NCBI GenBank assembly: GCA_045646385.1
Contig: JAZRKQ010000011.1
Location: forward strand, 5,872 to 69,871
Source: SIG455 sp045646385
GTDB lineage: Bacteria; Bacillota; Clostridia; UMGS1810
Reading direction: 5' to 3'
DNA length: 64,000 nt
The notes under the pieces were generated by a model, which ran no database searches, was not told where the DNA came from, and saw nothing but the letters and a program-made list of their open reading frames with translations. Numbering within the stretch: position 1 is the stretch's first letter; the number at the start of each line of letters is the position of its first letter. Both the position numbers and the translations under genes were made by a program. Of this stretch, positions 33,982 to 42,099 are shown piece after piece.

Positions 33982-35004
33982 TTATCTTTGAACACGTCCT
34001 GAACCGTCGCCCTTCATAAGGTTTTTAACTTCGTCAACGCTTACTAAGTTAAAGTCCCCTTCAATTGAGTGCTTAAGGCAGGATGCAGCAACAGCAAACT
34101 CAATGGTATCCTGCATTGAGTAACCTTCTAACATAGCGTAGATAAGACCACCGCCGAAAGAATCGCCGCCGCCAACACGGTCAACAATATTGATATTGTA
34201 TTTTTTAGATTTGTAGAAATCTTTGCCGTCATAGAGAAGTGCAGCCCAGTTGTTTACTGAAGCAGAAATACTTTCACGAAGTGTGATGGCAACATTTTTA
34301 AAGCCGAATCTGTCAACCAACTGTTTGCAAACATCTTTGTAACCCTCGTCAGAGAGTGTTCCGCCTGTGATGTCTGTTCCGCTTGCTTTGATACCGAATA
34401 CTTTTTCAGCGTCTTCTTCGTTAGCGATAAGCACGTCAACATACTGCATTAAATCGCCCATAACTTTTCCGGCTTTTTCGCTTGTCCAGAGTTTTTTGCG
34501 GAAGTTTAAGTCACAACTGATTTTAACACCTGCTGCTTTTGCTTTTTTGCACGCTTCTAAACATACTGCTGTGCAATCGTCAGAAACTGCAGGAGTAATA
34601 CCTGTAAAGTGGAACCACTCAGCACCTGCAAAGATTTCGTCCCAGTTAAAGTCTGAAGGCTGTGCTGTAGAGATAGAAGAGTGAGCACGGTCATACACAA
34701 CGTTTGACGCTCTCTGTGAAGCGCCCTTCTCTACAAAATAGATGCCCAGTCTTTCGCCTTTTCTTGATATGTAGCCTGTGTTTACACTGTGTTTTTTAAG
34801 AGTTGCAATACAAGCATCGCCGATAGGGTTAGCGGGAATTGCAGAAACAAAGTGTGCGTCGTGACCATAGTTTGCGAGTGATACTGCCACGTTAGCCTCG
34901 CCGCCGCCGTATTCTACATCAAAACTCTGAGCCTGAATGTATCTTTTAAATCCGGGTGTCTGCAGGCGGAGCATAATCTCGCCCAATGTTACAACTTTTG
35001 CCAT
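33982..35004 (-). CDS. kdgK: PfkB-family sugar kinase, likely 2-keto-3-deoxygluconate kinase
   Basis: A 340-residue ribokinase-fold enzyme. GEIMLRLQTPGF at the start and VEYGGGEANVAVSLA (about 31-45) are typical of KDG kinases. The ATP/anion-hole signature is RVGGGDSFGGGLIYA, with the catalytic Asp in GGGDSF. It would phosphorylate 2-keto-3-deoxygluconate from uronic acids to KDPG, which the aldolase gene just upstream (eda) cleaves. GGAGG sets the ATG at 35004. The pair forms one minus-strand operon. Confidence 0.9.
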   Translation of the reverse strand: MAKVVTLGEIMLRLQTPGFKRYIQAQSFDVEYGGGEANVAVSLANYGHDAHFVSAIPANPIGDACIATLKKHSVNTGYISRKGERLGIYFVEKGASQRASNVVYDRAHSSISTAQPSDFNWDEIFAGAEWFHFTGITPAVSDDCTAVCLEACKKAKAAGVKISCDLNFRKKLWTSEKAGKVMGDLMQYVDVLIANEEDAEKVFGIKASGTDITGGTLSDEGYKDVCKQLVDRFGFKNVAITLRESISASVNNWAALLYDGKDFYKSKKYNINIVDRVGGGDSFGGGLIYAMLEGYSMQDTIEFAVAASCLKHSIEGDFNLVSVDEVKNLMKGDGSGRVQR

Positions 35005-35029
35005 TTTTATGACCTCCAAATTATATTAA

Positions 35030-35677
35030 TTAGTTATTTCTTGCCTTTTTAATGTTTTCAACAAACTTTTTAGCAGTTTCGGTGATGAGTTTATAATCAC
35101 CTGTTTTAGCGCCTGCTGTAAGTGCACTGCCTGCGCCAACTGCTACAACGCCTGCTTTGAACCACTGGTCAACATTGTCTACATTTACACCGCCTGTGGG
35201 CATAATGTTTGCCTGAGGAATAGGGCCTTTGATAGCCTTAACCATTGAAGGACCGAACGCCTCACCGGGGAACAGTTTGATAATGTCGCAACCGAGTTCA
35301 AGCGCTTTGATGACATCTTTTAATGTCATAACGCCGGGCATGCAAGGGATTGCATAACGGTTACAAAGTTTGATTGTATCCTCGTCGAGAGCAGGGCTTA
35401 CTACGTACTCTGCACCGGAAAGAATAGCAATTCTTGCAGTTTCAGCGTCTAAAACTGTACCTGCACCGAGAATGATTTCGCCGCTTTTGTAATAAGATGC
35501 AAGTTCTTCAATTACTCTGTGCGCAGCGGGCACAGTAAATGTAATCTCTACAGCAGGAACGCCACCCTCTAAGCAAGCATCGGTAATGCGTTTTGCTTTG
35601 TCTGCACTTTCTGCACGAACAACTGCCACGATACCTGCGTCGGTAACTTTTGTGATAATCTGTTGTTTATTGCTCAT
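35030..35677 (-). CDS. eda: KDPG/KHG aldolase
   Basis: A 215-residue class I aldolase that splits 2-keto-3-deoxy-6-phosphogluconate into pyruvate and glyceraldehyde-3-phosphate (and may act on 4-hydroxy-2-oxoglutarate). The Schiff-base Lys133 lies in IIKLFPGE and the catalytic Glu43 in PAVEITFT, at the same spacing as in E. coli. The phosphate-binding MPTGGV is near 160. The ATG at 35677 follows AGAGGGAG; a longer in-frame start at 35728 would begin inside the promoter. It is first in the operon with kdgK, completing uronate or gluconate breakdown. Confidence 0.93.
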   Translation of the reverse strand: MSNKQQIITKVTDAGIVAVVRAESADKAKRITDACLEGGVPAVEITFTVPAAHRVIEELASYYKSGEIILGAGTVLDAETARIAILSGAEYVVSPALDEDTIKLCNRYAIPCMPGVMTLKDVIKALELGCDIIKLFPGEAFGPSMVKAIKGPIPQANIMPTGGVNVDNVDQWFKAGVVAVGAGSALTAGAKTGDYKLITETAKKFVENIKKARNN

Positions 35678-35716
35678 TTTATCTCCCTCTTTCATAAAAA
35701 TTCCATAGATACTTTG

Positions 35717-35745
35717 AGTATAGCACATGATAATTAATTTATCAA
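35717..35745 (-). promoter_or_regulatory. eda-kdgK promoter with internal palindrome
   Basis: On the minus strand TTGATA (35740-35745), 17-base spacer, TATACT (35717-35722). The palindrome TGATAATTAATTTATCA (35728-35744) fills the spacer and touches the -35 box, where a repressor could block RNA polymerase. Confidence 0.6.
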
Positions 35746-35799
35746 TAGAAAAAATTGATTAAAATTCCCAAAAACACGAAATATTTACGCGAAATCATG

Positions 35800-35828
35800 T
35801 TGACATATAAAATTTAACAACTTATAAT
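35800..35828 (+). promoter_or_regulatory. Consensus promoter of the acetylesterase gene
   Basis: TTGACA (35800-35805), 17-base spacer, TATAAT (35823-35828): a perfect SigA consensus, 40 bases before the ATG at 35868. Confidence 0.85.
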
Positions 35829-35867
35829 TGGGGTAATGCAATTTCGTTTTTGAGAGGTGTTTTTTAT

Positions 35868-36845
35868 ATGGCAGTTTTTGATATGCCGAAAGATAAATTA
35901 TTTGAATATAAAGGCTCAAGTCCTTGCCCTGCTGATTTTGATGAATTCTGGGCGAATGCTCTGGCGGAACTCGATACCTTTGACCCTAATCCCGAATTCA
36001 TACCTGCACAGGATTTTTCGTGTAAATCTGCTGATTGTTATGATTTGTTTTTTACAGGAACAAAAGGTGCAAGAATTCATGCTAAATTTTTAAAACCTAA
36101 AAATATAGACGGTAAAATCCCTGCTGTTATGGCATATCATGGTTATACCTCTCAAAGCGGCTCGTGGAACAGAAACTTAAAATTTATTGCTGAGGGTATG
36201 GCAATAGCAAGGCTTGATTGCCGAGGTCAGGGTGAAGGAATATCCGAGGATATCGGCAGTTATAAGGGCAATAACACATATTATCATTTTACACGTGGTC
36301 TTGAGGATGAAAATTCTCATAATATGTACTATAGAGATGTTTTCTTAGATACCGTTCTTATGACACGCATTATTATGAATCTTCCATATATAGATAAAGA
36401 AAAGATTTCCGTTATAGGCGGCAGTCAGGGAGCGGCACTCAGTATTGCTTGTGCGGCACTTGTGCCTGAGGTTAAACTTGCGCTTATTCAGTATCCGTAC
36501 CTGAGCGATTATAAAAGAGCATGGAGTTTAGAACACCCTGACTCTTATTCTGCATTGCGTAACTTTTTTAAAGACCGCGACCCGATGCATTTACAGGAAG
36601 ATGTGTATTTTAACCGCCTCGGGTATATTGATGTACAGAATTTTGCGCATATGATAGGCGCAGAAGTGCTTATGGCAACGGGTCTTATGGATACCACTTG
36701 CCCGCCGTCAACTCAGTTTGCGTTCTATAATAAATTGAGTTGCAAAAAAGACGTAATCTTCTTCCCCGAATATGGTCACATTTATTTGCGTGGCTGGGAA
36801 GACATCGCATTTAAAAAATTGATGGAATTTAACGAGGGAAAATAA
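35868..36845 (+). CDS. Acetylxylan esterase / cephalosporin-C deacetylase (CE7 family)
   Basis: A 325-residue alpha/beta hydrolase that removes acetyl groups from sugars or xylo-oligomers. The triad can be placed: Ser186 in GGSQG, Asp275 in LMDTTCPPS, and His304 in EYGHIYL. The 89- and 29-residue spacings match characterised CE7 enzymes. The N-terminus (PCPADFDEFWANAL) is also typical. No signal peptide is present, so it acts inside the cell on imported acetylated sugars. GAGAGGTG sets the start. It is divergent from eda-kdgK and is followed at once by an AEC transporter. Confidence 0.92.
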   Translation: MAVFDMPKDKLFEYKGSSPCPADFDEFWANALAELDTFDPNPEFIPAQDFSCKSADCYDLFFTGTKGARIHAKFLKPKNIDGKIPAVMAYHGYTSQSGSWNRNLKFIAEGMAIARLDCRGQGEGISEDIGSYKGNNTYYHFTRGLEDENSHNMYYRDVFLDTVLMTRIIMNLPYIDKEKISVIGGSQGAALSIACAALVPEVKLALIQYPYLSDYKRAWSLEHPDSYSALRNFFKDRDPMHLQEDVYFNRLGYIDVQNFAHMIGAEVLMATGLMDTTCPPSTQFAFYNKLSCKKDVIFFPEYGHIYLRGWEDIAFKKLMEFNEGK

Positions 36846-36846
36846 A

Positions 36847-37749
36847 ATGGCAGTTATATTTGAACAGGTTTTTATATTGTTGGTGTTTGGTGCGACAGGG
36901 TACGGTCTTGCAAAGGCTGATATTATAAAGGCAGACCATTCAAAAATGCTATCAGGGCTTTTGGTATATGTGTTTTCGTCGTGTAATACCTTTAGAACAT
37001 TTGCTACCAATTTTAATGTGGAATATCTTACATCAAATTACTTTTTGATATTGGTTTCAGTTGTTATTCTTGCTGTCATCTCGCTTATAGCGCATTTTGC
37101 GGCAAAACTATTTTCAAAACAGAAATATACAAGATATGTATACGAGTATTCCATGATTATCCCTAATTTTGCATATATGGGATACGCACTTACAGAGAGT
37201 CTGCTTGGTGCCGTGGGGCTTTTGTCTGTTATGGTGTTTTCTATACCAATGTTGATTTACATATACCTTATAGCGTTCTGTATACTTGCAAAAAGACCGT
37301 TTTCGGCAAAAGGTCTTTTAAATGTAATGTCCATTACAATGGTTTTAGGTATGATAACAGGACTTTTCGAGATACAACTGCCGAAGGTGGTAACATCAAT
37401 ACTCGATACCTCGCGTGCTTGTATGGCACCTACAAGTATGATCCTGGCAGGAGTGGTAATTTCTAAGTTCAGAATTAAAGAAATACTTTCAAATGTGAGG
37501 ATATATATTTTAACTGTTTTAAGGCTTATTGTTATCCCTGTTGTTGTTGGAGTGAGTCTTGCGTTTTTCTTACCGATGAGCATAATTCAGCCGGCGGTTA
37601 TATTTTTGGCAATGCCGTGCGGTTTGAATACTGTTGTTTTCCCCGACCTTGTAGGTGAGGATTGCAGAATAGGCGCAGGACTTGCACTTGTTTCCAGTTT
37701 GATTTCGTGTATAACGATACCGATAGTTTTATCTTTGTTTGGAATATAA
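36847..37749 (+). CDS. AEC-family (auxin efflux carrier-like) transporter
   Basis: A 300-residue membrane protein with about ten helices in two five-helix repeats. Family traits are a first helix ILLVFGATGYGLAKADII (fragmentary), IIPNFAYMGYALTESLLG in the middle, and AMPCGLNTVVFPDLVGED near the end, where the Pro/Gly/Asn cross-over point lies. Members move organic anions or similar solutes. It begins one base after the esterase stop, so the two are coupled; it may export acetate or carry an acid product, which is inference. Confidence 0.85.
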   Translation: MAVIFEQVFILLVFGATGYGLAKADIIKADHSKMLSGLLVYVFSSCNTFRTFATNFNVEYLTSNYFLILVSVVILAVISLIAHFAAKLFSKQKYTRYVYEYSMIIPNFAYMGYALTESLLGAVGLLSVMVFSIPMLIYIYLIAFCILAKRPFSAKGLLNVMSITMVLGMITGLFEIQLPKVVTSILDTSRACMAPTSMILAGVVISKFRIKEILSNVRIYILTVLRLIVIPVVVGVSLAFFLPMSIIQPAVIFLAMPCGLNTVVFPDLVGEDCRIGAGLALVSSLISCITIPIVLSLFGI

Positions 37750-37751
37750 AT

Positions 37752-37783
37752 AAAAATGGTGATGTTAAACATCACCATTTTTT
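37752..37783 (+). terminator. Terminator after the AEC transporter gene
   Basis: Stem AAAAATGGTGATGTT / AACATCACCATTTTT, with T-rich tail. It may also stop transcripts from the opposite strand that read through the MATE remnant. Confidence 0.9.
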
Positions 37784-37813
37784 AATGCTTGTTTTTTCTT
37801 TTTGGAAATACTA

Positions 37814-38098
37814 TCAAATAGCATAATTTCTTTTGCCCATAAGTCTTGCGCCAATTATGTTTGATGCGGTAGACATTCCAATAAATAATCCGACAGTCAA
37901 ATTTATAAGTGACGACGTAGAGCCTACTGCGGCAAGCGCTTCGTCACCGCAGAAACGGCTTACAACTATAATGTCGGCGGCATTAAAGAGCAACTACAAT
38001 ATGCTTGAAAGCATAAGTGGAAGTACAAATTGAAATATCTTGCCCGCCATAGGGCCAGAACACATATCTATGCTATTTGAAGCACGTATCTTGCTCAC
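37814..38098 (-). pseudogene. MATE-family transporter remnant with internal amber codon
   Basis: The minus strand from a GTG at 38098 encodes about 94 codons clearly homologous to the N-terminus of MATE transporters: GPMAGKIFQFVLPLMLSSIL, then a TAG at 37994-37996, then LLFNAADIIVVSRFCGDEAL, AAVGSTSSLINLTVGLFIGM, and STASNIIGARLMGKRNYAI. It ends at a TGA at 37814-37816, and no further MATE sequence follows, so over three quarters of the gene is gone. The TAG replaces a position where relatives have CAG (Gln), a single C-to-T change. A ribosome site GAGGTG overlaps the end of murC, so it was the last gene of the murC transcript. Confidence 0.88.
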
Positions 38099-38103
38099 GA
38101 TAC

Positions 38104-39453
38104 TCACCTCTTTTGTAAAATTATATCTCCCACTTTAAAAATATCGCCTGCTCCCATAGTAAGGATTATGTCGCCTTCTTTGGCGTTTTGTTCAAAGTAA
38201 TCAGCAATATTTTCAAATCCGCTTATATACATTGCGCCGGCAATTGCATCTGCAAGGTCACGTGCATGCACAAGTCCTGTATCTTTTTCCCTTGCAGCGT
38301 ATATATCTGCAATAACAAGGTTTTCCGCATTTGAAAGAGCGTCTGCAAAATCTTCGAATAGTGTTTTTGTTCTTGTGTATGTGTGTGGCTGGAATACGCA
38401 CCACACTTTTCCAGACTGAATTTTTTTAACTGCAGAAAGCGTTGCACGGATTTCTGTGGGGTGGTGGGCATAATCGTCAACTATCAAAATTCCGTTTACC
38501 TCGCCTTTTTTTTCAAATCTGCGTTTTGTACCTGTAAATTTTTCAAGTCCTGTTTTTATTGCTTGCGCATTATCCGTCATTGCAAGAGATGCAGCAATAG
38601 TGCATAATGAATTGTAAATATTATGTTCACCGACTACGTTTAAAGTAAGGTGCATAATTGCACTTCCGTCTTTTACAACATCGAACGACGGATAACCGAA
38701 TTTATCATATGTGATATTCTCTGCTTTATAATTTCCGTTTTCAATGCCGACTGTTATGACGTTGCAAACGGCACTTTTTGAGGCTTTTATGCAATTTTCG
38801 TCATCACCATTTATAACGAGTGTGCCGTCTTTTGGAATAAGTGCGGAAAACGAAGAAAATGCATCTATAACATCGTCAAGGTCTTTGTAGTAATCAAGAT
38901 GATCTGCTTCAATATTTAAAATCATACCGATTTTAGGTGCAAACTGTAAAAAATTACGGCAGTATTCGCATGCTTCTGTAACCATATATTCACCTTTGCC
39001 TATACGCAGGTTACCGCCCAGAATATCAAGTTCGCCGCCGACCATTATTGTTGGGTCAAGTAAAGATTCTATCATAGTATATGCCATCATAGACGTTGTA
39101 GTGGTTTTCCCGTGAGTACCTGCCACAGCAACGGCTGTGGAATATGCACGCATTATGTTGCCTACCATTGCGGCGCGTTCAACGAGTTCAATTTTTTTAT
39201 CACGCGCGGCAATCATTTCGGGATTATCATCTTTAATGGCAGAAGTATATACAATTATATCGGGGTTTTCAATACACTCATAGCAATGTGGAATGGCTAT
39301 CTTTGCTCCCATACTGCGAAGTTCTGTAACAATAGGAGTTTCAGTAATGTCGGAGCCCGAAACCTCTACACCATTAGATATAAGAATTTTTGCAAGGGCA
39401 CTCATACTTATTCCGCCGATGCCTATAAAATGAACTTTTTTATACAAATGCAT
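38104..39453 (-). CDS. murC: UDP-N-acetylmuramate--L-alanine ligase
   Basis: Adds L-alanine to UDP-MurNAc, the first amino-acid step of peptidoglycan precursor synthesis. The 449-residue Mur ligase has KVHFIGIGGISMSALA at its start, the ATP loop GTHGKTTTTSM near residue 108, and DDYAHHPTEI (about 337-346) in the third domain. GGGAGATG sets the ATG at 39453. It lies outside the dcw cluster, about 0.7 kb upstream and on the opposite strand. A broken MATE gene follows within 6 bases. Confidence 0.95.
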   Translation of the reverse strand: MHLYKKVHFIGIGGISMSALAKILISNGVEVSGSDITETPIVTELRSMGAKIAIPHCYECIENPDIIVYTSAIKDDNPEMIAARDKKIELVERAAMVGNIMRAYSTAVAVAGTHGKTTTTSMMAYTMIESLLDPTIMVGGELDILGGNLRIGKGEYMVTEACEYCRNFLQFAPKIGMILNIEADHLDYYKDLDDVIDAFSSFSALIPKDGTLVINGDDENCIKASKSAVCNVITVGIENGNYKAENITYDKFGYPSFDVVKDGSAIMHLTLNVVGEHNIYNSLCTIAASLAMTDNAQAIKTGLEKFTGTKRRFEKKGEVNGILIVDDYAHHPTEIRATLSAVKKIQSGKVWCVFQPHTYTRTKTLFEDFADALSNAENLVIADIYAAREKDTGLVHARDLADAIAGAMYISGFENIADYFEQNAKEGDIILTMGAGDIFKVGDIILQKR

Positions 39454-39586
39454 ACATCTCCCGTCAGTTTTCTTAATTAACATTATAGCACTTAATTTTT
39501 AAAAATCAATGCCATCATAGAATATTATTAACAATTTTAGCACAATATAACTACAAACAACACCAAAAGAAAGGAACGTGTAAACA

Positions 39587-39871
39587 ATGGATATTACAGA
39601 TATCAGAATAAGACAGATGGAACAAGAGGGCAAAATGCGTGCCGTAGTTTCGGTAACATTTGACAACTGCTTTGTTGTGCACGATATTAAAATCATCGAA
39701 GGTACAGACAAACTTTTTATTGCTATGCCGTCGCGCAAAACGCCCGATAACGAGTTTAAAGATATTGCTCATCCTATAAATATGGAAATGCGAGAGATGT
39801 TACAAAACTCTATTTTAGATAAATACAATTCCACCGTAATTCAGGAAAATATCCATCTTTCAAATGAATAA
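39587..39871 (+). CDS. spoVG: Septation regulator SpoVG
   Basis: A 94-residue SpoVG, a small DNA/RNA-binding regulator. In Bacillus it affects asymmetric septation and sporulation; in other Bacillota it affects capsule and virulence genes. The strand-helix pattern starts with MDITDIRIRQMEQEGKMRAV, and IAMPSRKTPDNEFKDIAHPI is the strongly conserved centre. It is divergent from murC and followed by its own terminator before the dcw operon. Confidence 0.96.
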   Translation: MDITDIRIRQMEQEGKMRAVVSVTFDNCFVVHDIKIIEGTDKLFIAMPSRKTPDNEFKDIAHPINMEMREMLQNSILDKYNSTVIQENIHLSNE

Positions 39872-39927
39872 AAATCATTTTGAGAAAATATTTTCCATAA
39901 GATTTAATTAAATTGCATAAAATATCA

Positions 39928-39970
39928 GTCCCCATATGGTTGAAATTCAAGCCAATGTGGGGATTTTTTT
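39928..39970 (+). terminator. Terminator after spoVG
   Basis: Imperfect stem GTCCCCATATGG / CCAATGTGGGGAT with a 15-base loop, then T7. Confidence 0.75.
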
Positions 39971-40042
39971 GTGTGAATTTAACAAAATTTTAAAAAAACG
40001 TGGTTTTTAGTAATATATCTGTAATATTTTTTAAAAAAACTA

Positions 40043-40071
40043 TTGCAAAATCGGAAGAAATAATGTAAAAT
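40043..40071 (+). promoter_or_regulatory. dcw operon promoter
   Basis: TTGCAA (40043-40048), 17-base spacer, TAAAAT (40066-40071). The start of transcription would fall just before the GTGG repeats at 40082. Confidence 0.7.
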
Positions 40072-40077
40072 TACATT

Positions 40078-40117
40078 AAAAGTGGATTTAAGTGGTGTTT
40101 CGTGGTAAAAAGTGGTG
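40078..40117 (+). promoter_or_regulatory. MraZ operator: four GTGG repeats at 10-base spacing
   Basis: GTGG starts at 40082, 40092, 40102 and 40112, each in an AAGTGGT-like context; a fifth GTGG at 40130 is out of step, within the ribosome-site area. Known MraZ proteins bind GTG-containing direct repeats of this spacing upstream of their own gene as a ring-shaped oligomer. Position between promoter and mraZ fits autorepression. Confidence 0.85.
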
Positions 40118-40140
40118 AGAATCCGGAAGGTGGTGAGTAA

Positions 40141-40572
40141 ATGTTTCACGGCGAGTATCGTCATAATATCGACGCTAAGGGAAGAATAATCGTACCTATC
40201 AAGTTCAGGGAAAATCTCGGAACTGAGTTTGTTATTACCAGAGGTTTTGAAAACAGTTTGTTTGTATTCCCTATGTCGGAGTGGAGCGTTTTCTCAGAAA
40301 AACTTAAAGGTTTGCCACTTACCAATAAAAATTCACGTGCGCTTACCAGACACTTTTTATCCGGCGCGTGTGACTGTGAGGTGGACAAGCAGGGTAGAAT
40401 ACTTCTCCCTCAGCATCTTGTGGAATTTGCGCAGATTACTAAAGAGGTTACAGTTGCAGGTAATGGTAATAAACTCGAAATCTGGGCAACAGAGAACTGG
40501 ACAGATTACTTAAGTGCTATGGATACTGATGAGGTAACAGCAGGGCTTGACGAAGTGGGTATTATGATATGA
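40141..40572 (+). CDS. mraZ: Transcriptional regulator MraZ
   Basis: A 143-residue protein with two SpoVT/AbrB-like DNA-binding repeats, each ending in a DxxGRI/L motif: HNIDAKGRIIVP (about 8-19) and CEVDKQGRILLP (about 79-90). MraZ heads the dcw operon and represses it by binding GTGG repeats, which are present at 40082-40115. Its stop overlaps the rsmH start by 4 bases (ATGA). Confidence 0.96.
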   Translation: MFHGEYRHNIDAKGRIIVPIKFRENLGTEFVITRGFENSLFVFPMSEWSVFSEKLKGLPLTNKNSRALTRHFLSGACDCEVDKQGRILLPQHLVEFAQITKEVTVAGNGNKLEIWATENWTDYLSAMDTDEVTAGLDEVGIMI

Positions 40573-41501
40573 CAGAGTTCAAGCATATCTCTGTTTTGCT
40601 TAATGAATGTATAGACGGGTTAAATATCCGTCCCGACGGCATTTATGCCGACGGTACACTCGGCGGCGGCGGACATTCATCGCATATATATTCACACCTT
40701 ACAACAGGAAAACTTATCGGTATAGACCGTGATGCCGAGGCAATAAATGCCGCAAGCAAGCGCATAGGTAAGCACGACAATATAATTTATGTTCACGATA
40801 ATTACAAAAACATCAAAAGTATACTTTTAAATAATAACATAAACGGATTAGACGGTGCACTGGTAGATTTGGGTATATCTTCATACCAGATAGACAATGC
40901 CGAAAGAGGATTCAGTTACACTAAAGACGCACCGCTTGATATGCGTATGAATCAAAACGACCCGCTGAGTGCTTATGATGTTGTAAATACATACGAAACC
41001 GATAAACTTGCAAAAGTGATATTTGATTACGGCGAAGAACGCTATGGCAGAAAGATTGCCGAAGCAATCTGCAAAGCAAGAGCGAAAAATCCGGTCCAAA
41101 CAACATTGGAACTGGCAGAAATTATAAAAAGCGCAGTTCCTGCAAAAAGTGTTCCGAAAGGTTCGCATCCTGCAAAACGTACTTTTCAGGCTATACGTAT
41201 AGAGGTAAACGGCGAACTTGCTGATTTAAAGGGTGCAGTAACAGATTTCTTTGAATGCTTAAACTCCGGCGGAAGACTTTGTATTATAACATTCCATTCG
41301 CTTGAAGACAGAATAGTAAAACACGTTTTTGCAGATTTTGCATCGGGGTGTACATGCCCTAAAGAATTCCCTGTATGTGTGTGCGGCAGGCAGCCGCAGG
41401 GTAAACTTGTAAGCCGCAAACCAATTCTTCCGTCTGCAGAAGAACTTGCTGCAAACAGCAGATCGGCAAGTGCCAAACTAAGGATAATCGAAAAACTTTA
41501 A
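40569..41501 (+). CDS. rsmH: 16S rRNA m4C1402 methyltransferase
   Basis: RsmH (MraW) methylates the base N4 of C1402 in 16S rRNA using S-adenosylmethionine. The 310-residue protein shows HISVLLNECIDGL at the start, the SAM motif DGTLGGGGHSSHIY (about 28-41), LVDLGISSYQID (about 98-109) and ITFHSLEDRIVK (about 238-249). It is translationally coupled to mraZ. Confidence 0.96.
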   Translation: MTEFKHISVLLNECIDGLNIRPDGIYADGTLGGGGHSSHIYSHLTTGKLIGIDRDAEAINAASKRIGKHDNIIYVHDNYKNIKSILLNNNINGLDGALVDLGISSYQIDNAERGFSYTKDAPLDMRMNQNDPLSAYDVVNTYETDKLAKVIFDYGEERYGRKIAEAICKARAKNPVQTTLELAEIIKSAVPAKSVPKGSHPAKRTFQAIRIEVNGELADLKGAVTDFFECLNSGGRLCIITFHSLEDRIVKHVFADFASGCTCPKEFPVCVCGRQPQGKLVSRKPILPSAEELAANSRSASAKLRIIEKL

Positions 41502-41519
41502 AGTATGAGGTGAGTCAGT

Positions 41520-42020
41520 TTGTCAACATATTATAACGGTACATCTGCTTATAAGATTGACGACATTGAGTACAGCGTAAGAAGTGACGTAAAAGATAAT
41601 ATCGCAAAAAGACATCAACTGCGTGAAAGCAAAAAAGCAGCGTTTGTAAAACGTATGCGTGTTTTTGCTACATTCGCAGGTGTGTTTGCTATAGCACTTG
41701 GTCTTCTTTTTACCAATGCTGTGATTATAGAAAAATCTTCAACTGTTAACGATATGCAAAAGGAACTGTCAGAACTTACCGAAACAAATAATCAGATGGT
41801 TCTGGATATTGAAAAAAACTTAGACCTTAAAAAAATAGAAGAAATTGCAATTAACGAACTTGGTATGAAACGTCCCGATAAATACCAGATAGTATACGTA
41901 AATGTAGAACAAAACGACTATGCTGAGGTTGCCAAAGCCGAAACAGCGCCTTCAGGTTTTGTGGCAACATTTGGTGCTATAGGAAGTAATATCGGTCAAT
42001 TTATGGAATATATAAATTAA
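41520..42020 (+). CDS. ftsL: FtsL/DivIC-like cell division protein
   Basis: A 166-residue bitopic membrane protein in the ftsL position of the dcw cluster. A basic cytoplasmic N-terminus of about 45 residues precedes one membrane helix (about 49-70), then a short coiled coil (VNDMQKELSELTETNNQMVL). The motif IEEIAINELGMKRPDKYQIV is typical of this family. The TTG start follows GAGGTGAG. FtsL bridges FtsQ and the septal synthase. Assignment rests on architecture and location, since primary sequence is poorly conserved. Confidence 0.8.
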   Translation: MSTYYNGTSAYKIDDIEYSVRSDVKDNIAKRHQLRESKKAAFVKRMRVFATFAGVFAIALGLLFTNAVIIEKSSTVNDMQKELSELTETNNQMVLDIEKNLDLKKIEEIAINELGMKRPDKYQIVYVNVEQNDYAEVAKAETAPSGFVATFGAIGSNIGQFMEYIN

Positions 42021-42044
42021 GAAAATAATATACTTAAATAGCAC

Positions 42045-42067
42045 AAGCAGGCGATGCCTGCTTTTTT
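42045..42067 (+). terminator. Hairpin with T-tract inside the dcw operon
   Basis: Stem AAGCAGGC / GCCTGCTT with a 3-base loop, followed by T-rich sequence. It lies between ftsL and the PBP gene and looks like an intrinsic terminator; partial read-through would lower expression of downstream genes. Confidence 0.65.
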
Positions 42068-42099
42068 CGGCTAATACACATAAAAGGGGGATACAGCAG

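Noticed and set aside
37833..38033. 66-codon plus-strand frame
   Set aside because: The minus strand here encodes MATE homology; the plus frame is its shadow.
40081..40140. CRISPR-like or minisatellite repeat before mraZ
   Set aside because: The repeats are 4-6 bases with 10-base phasing, explained by an MraZ operator.
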